Shown here one piece after another: positions 1 through 8,374 of a stretch of DNA of 64,000 nt. Origin of the DNA: Pseudanabaena frigida (GTDB taxonomy: Bacteria; Cyanobacteriota; Cyanobacteriia; Pseudanabaenales; Pseudanabaenaceae). The number at the start of each line of letters is the position of its first letter. Within the stretch, counting starts at the first letter, position 1. Made by a program: the position numbers and the translations under genes. The stretch is from assembly GCA_003242085.1 (NCBI GenBank), contig QBML01000014.1, positions 62,001 to 126,000 of the forward strand, written 5' to 3'. The notes under the pieces were generated by a model. It searched no databases. It saw nothing but the letters and a program-made list of their open reading frames with translations, and was not told the DNA's origin.

Positions 1-734
1 AAACCTTACAAGATGTGAGTAGGTCGCTTTCTCCAGAATCGCAAAAAGGACTTACAAAAGCGATCGCATCGTTACTAGGAAATAGCGATATTTCCCTAGA
101 TGGAAATATCTGGGAATGGGCAAAAGATGACTATGCGATCGCCGTATTACCAAGTCAAAATTCAAGCCGAAATAGCGATCCCGATTGGTTATTGGTTGCC
201 AAAGTGAATGATGCTAAGACTTCAGAAACAGGGATCGCCGCTCTTGACGATTTGGCTCGAAATAAGCTTACAGTCGGACAAATCTCACTCAAAACTCAAC
301 CCGTTACGGTCTGGACAAAGCTTAGTGCGATCGCTAATGATTCTAAATCAGGAGTAAGCTCTGAACTGTCAGGCAGCATTGTCGCAGCGCACACTCAAAC
401 TCCAAATTATATTTATTTATCCAATTCACTTAAAGCTCTAGAATCAGCGATTACGCTCAAAGATAGTCTCGCTGCTTCGAAGATTTTTAAAGCTACCAAC
501 GCCAAATTACCACGCGATCGACAAACCTATGGCTATATCAGCACTAGCGATCTCAATACTTTAAAGACAAAACTTTTAAGTCAGGCATCAAATACTAATG
601 ATATAAATGAAATTTTCCAGAAGTTCGGTAATTCCCCCCTTGGATCGATTCTCAAACATTTGGAAGTATTTAGCTTTGTGACAAACAGTGATACAAATAG
701 TCAGAATGATGAACTTTTCTTGTTTATTAAATAA
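1..734 (+). CDS. DUF3352 family protein, 3' part
   Basis: The reading frame is already open at the left edge of the window (codons run in frame from base 3), so the N-terminus lies outside and the GTG at 15 is not the likely start. About 243 codons are visible, ending with TAA at 732-734. The sequence resembles the DUF3352 family of cyanobacterial proteins of unknown function, which are normally over 500 residues, so roughly the C-terminal half is present. No catalytic motif is visible. The next gene starts about 130 bases downstream, beyond a hairpin. The family assignment comes from the general pattern of the sequence and is moderately secure; I infer no function. Confidence 0.6.
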   Translation, partial: TLQDVSRSLSPESQKGLTKAIASLLGNSDISLDGNIWEWAKDDYAIAVLPSQNSSRNSDPDWLLVAKVNDAKTSETGIAALDDLARNKLTVGQISLKTQPVTVWTKLSAIANDSKSGVSSELSGSIVAAHTQTPNYIYLSNSLKALESAITLKDSLAASKIFKATNAKLPRDRQTYGYISTSDLNTLKTKLLSQASNTNDINEIFQKFGNSPLGSILKHLEVFSFVTNSDTNSQNDELFLFIK

Positions 735-782
735 AAAATAAATTACGGGTAATCTTAAATAATAGCTTTTATTACAGTTTTT

Positions 783-858
783 ATAGCAATTCTAATGATT
801 TGTCAGAGACCTCGACTCCGCTTAGTCATCTATATATGGTGACTGAGCGGAGTCGAAG
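783..858. repeat. solo repeat end plus hairpin with a gagcggagtcgaag arm
   Basis: Bases 810-828 and 840-858 are near-perfect inverted copies (17 of 19 paired) around an 11-nt loop, just before the next gene. The arm ctgagcggagtcgaag recurs in part near 52112-52128. Bases 783-802 (tatagcaattctaatgattt) match the terminal repeat of the small inverted-repeat elements at 8102 and 51839, so this may be a lone element end. The hairpin could terminate transcription from the upstream gene. Confidence 0.55.
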
Positions 859-867
859 TTTAGAAGA

Positions 868-3543
868 ATGTCTACTCAAAATGAGCCTTCCCCTATGACA
901 TTCAGTCGGCAACTAAAGCGACGTTTTTGCAACATCCCATTGCAATTGGTGATGGTAGTGCCGTTTATCGTACAAATTGTTGTTTCTGTGGGGCTGGTTG
1001 GTTATTTATCCTATCGTAGTGGTCAAGATTCAGTTAATCAATTAGCAACGGAACTGCGAAAACAAACTGTGAATCAAGTAGGACAGTTTCTCAATAGTTA
1101 CCTCGCTACTCCCGTTTTAATTAATCGGATTAATGCTGATGCTATGAAAGCAGGACAGATTAGTTTTCAGGATCTTCCCCAACTCGAAAAGCATCTCTAT
1201 AGACAACTGCAACAGTTTAATAATGTCAGTCATATTTTGGTAGGAACTGAACGAGGGGATTTAAGAATTGTCAATCGCGATCCATTACCTAGTTTATGGA
1301 TGTCAGATCCTTTAGAGTGATCGCGAGTCCGCGAATACAGTGTCGATCTCGATGGTAACAAACTAGAACTAAAGCAAACCATCGAAAATTTTCAAGTCCA
1401 GATTCGCCCTTGGTATCAAGCCGCCGTGCAAGCTCATAAACCTTTGCGCGTACCTATCTTTGCCGTCAGTGATAATTCTGATTTTTCTTTTAATAGTAGT
1501 TATCCAATTTATGCCCCTGAGACTGGTCAATTGCTAGGTGTTTTTTCTGCTGCATCCGATCTGTCATTTTTTCACAAGTTTATGACTGAGTTGGAGATTG
1601 GAAAAACAGGGCGAGTATTTATTGTGGAACGTAATGGTTTATTGGTTGGTGACTCTACTAAAAATCTTCCTTTTGTTAAAATCCAGAAAGATGGCAAAAC
1701 CATATTGCAACGACTAAAGGCAACTGATAGTCGCGATCGCCTAATTCAATTAGCCAGTACTTATTTATCAAATAAATTTAACAGACTTGAGAATGGACTT
1801 GAACAGATTCAAACAACCTTGCAGCTAGAATTTTGGGAAGGAAGCGATCGCCATTTTTTAGAAGTAGTTCCCTATAGAGATGATTTGGGATTGGACTGGC
1901 TGATTGTATTTGTAGTGCCTGAATCTGACTTTATGTTTAAAGTTCAAGACAATATTTATTGGACAGTTTTTCTTTGTGGAATGACGCTGATTCTTTCTAT
2001 TGGATTGGGCATACTTGTAGCACGATGGATTAGTCAGCCGATATTGCGTCTCAGTCTTGCAAGTGACGCTTTAGCGCAGGGCATATGGCAAGTCCCCGTA
2101 CAAGCAGATAGTGCGATCGCCGAAATTAAAGCCTTATCTCAATCTTTTAATCAAATGTCTGCGCAGGTGCAGCAATCCTTTGATCGTGTAGAAGTCGCAC
2201 TTAAGGAATCCCAAGAAAAATATAAAGTTCTCTATCAAATACTGCCGATTGGCATCTCAATTACTGATAAAGAAGGAAGAATTATTGAGAGTAATATCAT
2301 ATCCGAGCGATTTTTAGGGATCCCTAATTCAGTACAATCGACATGTCAGCAGAGTGAAATCAATCCTAATATAATCTCTCCCGACGGCTCTCCAATGCCT
2401 ATCGAAGAATATGCCTGTGTTAAAGCTTTGAGAAGTCAGTCCTCTGTTTATGATGTGGAAATGGGTATTGTCTGTGTTGATGGTATCCTCCGATGGTTTA
2501 GCGTGAGCGCAACACCAATTCATTTAGCGCAATATGGTGTGGTACTTGTGCTTGTTGATATTAGCGATCGCAAACGCGCCGAAGCCCAACTTAGAGAGAA
2601 TGAGGCAAGATTTCAAAAAATTTCGGATACTTCTCCTGAAGCTATCTACATTCTTATCAGTCATGTTGATGGAAGTACAAATTTTGAATACGCTAGTAAA
2701 GCCAGTGAAGAATTGCTAGGTGTAAGCGTTGAATATTTAAAATCTCGTACCAACATTCGGTATGAGTTATTCCATCCTGACGATCTTGTAGGCTACGAAC
2801 GAGCTATGGCAGATAGTCTGAAAACGTTGCAACCATTTTGTCATGAATGGAGGATTATTACTCCTCAAGGACAAATAAAATGGCTCAAGTCTCAAGCCTG
2901 CCCAGAACAAAGGGATAACGGCGATATTGCTTGGTACGGTTTTGCCATTGATATTAGCGATCGCAAGAAATCAGAAATAACTCTGGCTTTAGCGGAATCA
3001 AGCCTCAGACAAGCCAATCAGGAACTAGAAAGATTAGTCAACCTTGATGGATTGACCCAAATTGCTAATCGCCGTTGTTTTAACGAGCGGATTGTCCATG
3101 AATGGCAAAGGCTCCATCGCGAGCAGCAACCTCTGTCTTTGCTGATGTTTGATGTCGATTACTTCAAACGCTATAACGACCATTACGGACATCAAATGGG
3201 TGATACATGTCTGGTCAAAATTGCTCAGGCTGTGAATCACTTAATGTGTCGTCCTGCCGATCTTGTCGCTCGCTATGGCGGCGAAGAATTTATCGTGATT
3301 TTGCCGAACACCGATCTAGATGGGGCGATCGCTGTAGCAGATCGCATTCATATAGAGATCCAAAACCTACAAATTCCCCACCAATACTCAGATGTTAGTG
3401 ATGTTGTCAGTGTGAGTTTGGGTATTGCTTGTGATATCCCTAACATTGAGCGATCGCCCTATGTTTTGATCAATCAATCCGATCAGGCTCTCTACTATGC
3501 TAAACAAAAGGGTCGCAATCAGTCGGTAATATTTGCTGAGTAG
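868..3543 (+). pseudogene. CACHE-HAMP-PAS-PAS-GGDEF diguanylate cyclase interrupted by an in-frame TGA
   Basis: Two pieces, 868-1320 and 1321-3543, lie in the same frame and are separated only by TGA at 1318-1320. Read through, they give 891 residues: TM1 at about 27-50, a periplasmic dCACHE sensor, TM2 at about 364-387, HAMP, two PAS domains (about 450-570 and 580-702) and a C-terminal GGDEF domain. The active site is GGEEF at residues 804-808 (bases 3277-3291), with an RPAD inhibitory site five residues upstream, so the cyclase domain itself looks intact. The sensor half is paralogous to the next two genes and shares the RPWYQ-AVQ motif just after the break. The stop removes everything after the first half of the sensor unless it is read through or is a sequencing error. 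A GTG at 1426 could start only a fragment lacking TM1. Confidence 0.8.
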
Positions 3544-3582
3544 ATTATCATGAAAATACAGTAATGTTTTCCGCTAGGCTTC

Positions 3583-6500
3583 ATGAGTATTTTCCATAGG
3601 CGATCGCCATTTCCCAATATTTCTCTTCGCTGGATAATGGTTGTTCCGTTTGTGGTGCAAATTGTTGGTGCTGTGGGATTAGTCGGGTATCTGTCTTATC
3701 GAAGCGGACAAGAATCAGTTCATAAACTTGCGAACAGGCTTCAGACTGAAATCAGCACCCGTGTTACTGAAAAAATAACAACTTATCTGCAAACTATTGA
3801 CCAGACTAATAAAAACAATATCAGTGCTTTACGTCGTGGGGTATGGAGCTTTGATGACTTCTCTAGCCAAGAACGACAAGCATGGGAGCAAATGCAGCTT
3901 AGCTCTCTGTCTCCAATCACAATTATTGGCTTTGGCAATCCTCAAGGAGGACATCGGGCTGTAGAGATACTAAAAAATGGCTCGTTTGTAATTCGTGCAG
4001 ATCCGAATGGTGGAGGCGATTACATCAGCTTTACTACTAATGCCGATGGTTCGAGGGATAAAGTAACGCAAACTGCGATTAATTTTGATTCACGACAGCG
4101 CCCTTGGTATCAAGTCGCAGTGCAGGCAAAAAAAGCGGCTTGGACAAGTGTTTACCCACATATTTACACGGGAGAACTGTTAGTTGCTCTTGCCGAGCCA
4201 GTCTATGACCTCAAAAATGGGAACCTGTTGGGAGTTACCTACGGACTTCGCCCCCTTGATGAAATAAGTCGTTTTTTGCAAAGCATTGATATTAGGTCTG
4301 GTGCAGTCTTTATCATGCAGCGCGATCGGACATTAGTGGCAACTTCCATGCCACAGAAGCCATATCAACTATCTCAAAATGCTAAAGATCAAAAATTACT
4401 AAAAGCCAGCGATAGTGAAAGTCCGATCGTTAATAATGCCACCAAACATTTACGCGATCGCTTTGGAGATTTAGTAAATATCGATCGCTTAACCCAATTT
4501 GAGTTTTCGCTCAATAACGAGTGGCAAAAAGTCCAAGCAGTTCCAATCCGCGATCGGAATGGATTGGACTGGTTACTTGTAGTCGTACTTCCTGAATCGG
4601 ATTTTGCGGCAGAAATTCAGTCCAACAAAAACTGGACTATTTTATTGTGCGGGCTGACTCTAGTTGTAGTAACTGGGCTTAGCGTACTCACATCAAGATG
4701 GATTGCCCAGCCAATTTTGCGATTAAGTCGAGTTAGTGCGGCGATGGCGCAGGGTGATTGGCAAGAGCCTTTACCAGAAGATAGTAAAATCACGGAAGTG
4801 AAGACCTTGATTGGAAGTTTCCGTCATATGGTGGTTAATCTTCAGGAGGCAAATAGAATACAGATCGACTATGCCCTAGATCTTGAACAACAGATTACTA
4901 AAAAAACAGTAGCTTTGACAGAAGCGAAACGCATTGCCCGTATGGGCAGCTGGGAGATTGATGTAGCGACTGGAACGCTCTCTTTTTCAGATGAAATGTT
5001 CCGTATCATGGGAGTCGATCCCGCGTTAGAATTACCCAAATATCCAAATATTTTTGACGGTATTCTGCCAGAGGATCGAGTCAAACTTCGTACGGCAATA
5101 GAAGAGGCGATCGCCTATGGCAAATCCTATACCGTAGAATACGGAAGATATTTACCCGATCGCTCGATTTGCTATGTTATCTGTCGGGGAGAGGCAGTCT
5201 GCGATGAACAGGGGCAAGTAGTTAAGCTCATTGGTACGGTTACAGATATTAGCGAACAGCAAGCGGCAATGCGCGAACTCAAACGCACTGAAGAAGCACT
5301 CCGAAAAAGTGAAACAAAATTTCAAAAAATTGCCTTGTCATTACCAGGAGTTATCTATATCACAGTGCAGCGTGCAGATGGTTCCCATTATTTTGAATAT
5401 GTTAGCTCGGGAGTTGAAGATCTAAATGAACTAACTGCCGAACAGGTACTTCAAAATCCCAAAATCATTGGCGAACAATATTTTCCCGAAGATCGGGATA
5501 GCTTTAATCAAGCAATTGCTCATAGCATTGCAAACAATTTACCCTTGCAACATGAATGGCGGATTATTACTCCTTCAGGAAAACTGAAGTGGGTACAGGT
5601 AAATTCTCGTCCCGAGCAGTCAGAACATGGCAATGCTAATAGCGACAGACGAGAAAATGGAGAGGTTAAACGTTATGGCATTATTCTTGACATTAGCGAT
5701 CGCAAGCAAGTTGAACTTGCTTTACAACAGAGCGAAGAGCGTTTTCAGACCTTGCTAAAAAATATACCAGGAATGGTTTACCGCTACTGTCCATCTGATG
5801 ATGGGGTTGGTGCTTTTACTTATGTTAGTTCTGGCTCCTTCGCCTTACTAGAGCTAGAACCAGCGCAAATTCTCCAAGATGCAAATTCTATGTGGAGTTT
5901 GATCCATCCCGATGATTTAGCTTCGGTGCAAGCATCAGTTGCCACTGCTGTTCAAAATGTTGCTACTTGGCAACATGAATGGCGGATGATTATGCCAATA
6001 TCGCGGCAACTGAAGTGGATTCAAGGCAAATCTAGACCGCAAAAAACACCAGAGGGAATGGTCTGGGATGGATTGTTTATCGACATAAGCGATCGTAAAA
6101 AGGCGCAAATCCATTTAAATCAAGCCCTAAAAGAATTAAATTATTTGATCGAAAATTCACCACTAGCGACTATTCGCTGGGATCGCAACTTTAGGGTGGA
6201 ATATTGGTCAAAGCAAGCCGAGCAAATATTTGGATGGAAGGCAGAAGAAGTCATTGGCAAAAATATGCATGATTGGCGATTTATCTTTGATGAAGATCTC
6301 GATTATGTCAATCAAATTAAAGTTCGTTTACTATTGGGAGAAAATAACGCTTGCCAGAATCGGAACTATCATGAGGATGGCTCAATCGTTTATTGTGAGT
6401 GGTATAACTCGGTACTACTTGATGAGTCAGGAAACTTGATTTCTATGCTCTCCCTCGCTCACGATATTACTGGACGCAAACATCTAGAACAAGAATTAAT

Positions 6501-8088
6501 CAAAAACCGCGATTTGCGAGAACTGATTTTCAATGAGTCCAGTGATGCCCTGTTCTTAGTAGATGCTGATACTCTCCTAACAGTGGACTGCAATCATTAT
6601 GCTGTAGAACTTTTTGAGGTGAACAGTAAAGCTGATTTGATTAATATTGAAGGTCACATCCTCCAAAAGCGGCAGTTTACCCTTGAAGAACTTGACACTA
6701 TTCAACGAGAAATTAATCAAAAAGGCTACTGGAGCATGGAAGTAGAATATGTCACTTTTCGGGGTCGTGAATTTTGGGGAGATATTTCTGCCAAGCAAAT
6801 TGCCTTCGGAGAGAAGCTCTTTAATTTAGTTCGAGTTGTGGATATTAGCGATCGCAAACAAATCGAAATCTCACTAGCCAAAGCAAAAGCCGCCGCAGAA
6901 GAAGCAACTAGAGCTAAGAGCGCATTTCTGGCTAGTATGAGCCATGAAATTCGTACTCCGATGAATGGTGTAATGTGGATGGCACAACTTCTAGAAACTA
7001 CTTCGCTTACAGAAGAACAGAAAGATTTTGTGCAAACCATCCGAGATAGTGGCGAATCTCTTTTAAGCATCATTAATGATATTCTTGACTTCTCTAAAAT
7101 TGAGTCTGGAATGTTAGAGATAGAATTAAACAGTTTTGACTTAGATGAGGTTGTTCGTGGTGTCTGCAAATTGCTGGAAAGCCAAGCATTCGCTAACAAA
7201 ATTCAGCTCGAATATACATTTGAGCTTGATATCCCCAGTCCACTTATCGGTGATTGCAATCGCCTTCGTCAGATCCTAATAAATTTAGTCGGAAATGCCA
7301 TTAAATTTACTCAACACGGTCGGGTTTCTATCTCGGTTAGTGGCAGATTGATGGAATCCGATCGATATCAGCTTAAATTTGCGATCGCTGATACAGGTAT
7401 TGGTATTAGAGGCGATCGGATTGATAAGCTGTTTCAACCATTCACTCAAGCTGATTCCTCAATTAGTCGTCAGTATGGAGGGACTGGACTTGGTTTGGTC
7501 ATCAGTAAACGTCTTATTGAATTGATGGGTGGCACAATTTGGGTGAAAAGCCTTGGTCAAGTTGGTGGCAATCCAGATTTGGAATGGCAATCTGCACCAG
7601 ATGTACGGGTAACACAACAAGGCTCTACATTCTATTTTACAATTGTTGTAACCACTAATCCAAATAGCAAACTAACCAAGAGTAAATCTGTTAAGCATTT
7701 TCTATTTGATTACACATTAGCTGAAAAATTCCCCTTACGCATTCTGTTAGTTGAAGACAATAAAGTCAATCAAATGGTCGCGCGGTTACTGCTCAAAAAG
7801 CTAGGATATCAAATTGACATAGCTGAAAATGGCTTAGAAGCCATAAAAGTGGTACAAGAAAATTCCTACGATTTGATCTTAATGGATATACAAATGCCTG
7901 AAATGGATGGATTGACAGCTGCCAAATTTATTAGATCGAGACTGATGAATCAGGTACGGATTGTTGCTATGACTGCTGATGCTATGCCCGAAGATCGGCA
8001 AGCCTGTTTAGAAGCAGGTATGAATGACTACATCAGTAAACCCATAAATGTTCAAGAAATTGTGCGGTTAGTTTCTTCTGTAAGTTAG
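3583..8088 (+). CDS. hybrid sensor histidine kinase, CACHE-HAMP-PAS x5-HisKA-HATPase-REC
   Basis: This 1501-residue inner-membrane kinase has TM1 at about 15-42, a dCACHE periplasmic sensor up to about 345, TM2 at about 349-375 and HAMP at about 373-427. Five PAS domains follow (starting near 443, 578, 720, 853 and 978), most ending in DISDRK-type linkers. The HisKA box has phosphoacceptor His1121 in SHEIRTPMNG. The HATPase has its N box (LVGNAIKF) and G box (GGTGLGL), and the receiver carries Asp1435 in LMDIQMPEMDG. All catalytic residues appear present. It lies 39 bases after the broken cyclase gene, whose sensor half it shares, and is probably a tandem duplicate given a different output. 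The ligand is unknown; dCACHE domains usually bind small metabolites. Confidence 0.92.
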   Translation: MSIFHRRSPFPNISLRWIMVVPFVVQIVGAVGLVGYLSYRSGQESVHKLANRLQTEISTRVTEKITTYLQTIDQTNKNNISALRRGVWSFDDFSSQERQAWEQMQLSSLSPITIIGFGNPQGGHRAVEILKNGSFVIRADPNGGGDYISFTTNADGSRDKVTQTAINFDSRQRPWYQVAVQAKKAAWTSVYPHIYTGELLVALAEPVYDLKNGNLLGVTYGLRPLDEISRFLQSIDIRSGAVFIMQRDRTLVATSMPQKPYQLSQNAKDQKLLKASDSESPIVNNATKHLRDRFGDLVNIDRLTQFEFSLNNEWQKVQAVPIRDRNGLDWLLVVVLPESDFAAEIQSNKNWTILLCGLTLVVVTGLSVLTSRWIAQPILRLSRVSAAMAQGDWQEPLPEDSKITEVKTLIGSFRHMVVNLQEANRIQIDYALDLEQQITKKTVALTEAKRIARMGSWEIDVATGTLSFSDEMFRIMGVDPALELPKYPNIFDGILPEDRVKLRTAIEEAIAYGKSYTVEYGRYLPDRSICYVICRGEAVCDEQGQVVKLIGTVTDISEQQAAMRELKRTEEALRKSETKFQKIALSLPGVIYITVQRADGSHYFEYVSSGVEDLNELTAEQVLQNPKIIGEQYFPEDRDSFNQAIAHSIANNLPLQHEWRIITPSGKLKWVQVNSRPEQSEHGNANSDRRENGEVKRYGIILDISDRKQVELALQQSEERFQTLLKNIPGMVYRYCPSDDGVGAFTYVSSGSFALLELEPAQILQDANSMWSLIHPDDLASVQASVATAVQNVATWQHEWRMIMPISRQLKWIQGKSRPQKTPEGMVWDGLFIDISDRKKAQIHLNQALKELNYLIENSPLATIRWDRNFRVEYWSKQAEQIFGWKAEEVIGKNMHDWRFIFDEDLDYVNQIKVRLLLGENNACQNRNYHEDGSIVYCEWYNSVLLDESGNLISMLSLAHDITGRKHLEQELIKNRDLRELIFNESSDALFLVDADTLLTVDCNHYAVELFEVNSKADLINIEGHILQKRQFTLEELDTIQREINQKGYWSMEVEYVTFRGREFWGDISAKQIAFGEKLFNLVRVVDISDRKQIEISLAKAKAAAEEATRAKSAFLASMSHEIRTPMNGVMWMAQLLETTSLTEEQKDFVQTIRDSGESLLSIINDILDFSKIESGMLEIELNSFDLDEVVRGVCKLLESQAFANKIQLEYTFELDIPSPLIGDCNRLRQILINLVGNAIKFTQHGRVSISVSGRLMESDRYQLKFAIADTGIGIRGDRIDKLFQPFTQADSSISRQYGGTGLGLVISKRLIELMGGTIWVKSLGQVGGNPDLEWQSAPDVRVTQQGSTFYFTIVVTTNPNSKLTKSKSVKHFLFDYTLAEKFPLRILLVEDNKVNQMVARLLLKKLGYQIDIAENGLEAIKVVQENSYDLILMDIQMPEMDGLTAAKFIRSRLMNQVRIVAMTADAMPEDRQACLEAGMNDYISKPINVQEIVRLVSSVS

Positions 8089-8101
8089 CGCTATAGTGCA
8101 A

Positions 8102-8177
8102 TATAGCAATCCTAAATGATTTTTAGGTTTCGCCTCAGCAATTCCAAAAATCTACAAATGACTTAGGATTGCTATAT
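8102..8177. repeat. short inverted-repeat element, family A
   Basis: A 76-bp element has ends that are inverted copies of each other: tatagcaatcctaaatgatt on the left against the complement of aatgacttaggattgctata on the right (17 of 20 agree). It contains no coding capacity. A second copy with the same ends lies at 51839-51929 and a lone end at 783-802. It has the layout of a miniature inverted-repeat element; no clear target-site duplication was seen. Confidence 0.65.
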
Positions 8178-8186
8178 ATAATAACT

Positions 8187-8347
8187 GATGTTACGTGGAA
8201 GGAATTTCTGCGATAGCGGAAGCCTAGGGTTGGCAAGGGGGCACAGCCCCTAAAGAATCTAAATTATTTAGGTGATTGCCATCCTCCTGTGGTTGCTCTG
8301 TTTAGCAGTTCAGAAAAAGATTTATTATTTACGTTCCACGTAATATT
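8187..8347. mobile_element. MITE-like element with TTACGTGGAA ends, family B
   Basis: About 161 bp are bounded by TTACGTGGAA at 8191-8200 and its complement TTCCACGTAA at 8334-8343, directly beside the family A element. The interior has no open reading frame. The right end, including the A/T-rich stretch inside it, is closely repeated at 46717-46747 at the 3' end of the photolyase gene. The parent transposase is not in the window. MITE status is inferred from the terminal repeats, the small size and the second copy. Confidence 0.6.
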
Positions 8348-8374
8348 AGTAATAACTGTCTAAAACTGGTCTTA

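Noticed and set aside
1318-1320. Programmed TGA readthrough or selenocysteine
   Set aside because: No conserved downstream structure was seen, the protein family has no known selenocysteine, and the two paralogues have ordinary codons in the corresponding region.
868-3543. Two separate genes, or a frameshift, at the first receptor
   Set aside because: Both pieces are in the same frame and contiguous across TGA, and the paralogues run through this point. A single nonsense codon explains it better than a frameshift or two genes.
6726-7199. 157-codon minus-strand frame inside the large hybrid kinase
   Set aside because: Antisense to the conserved HisKA and PAS region, which constrains that strand; no domain is seen in the reverse frame.
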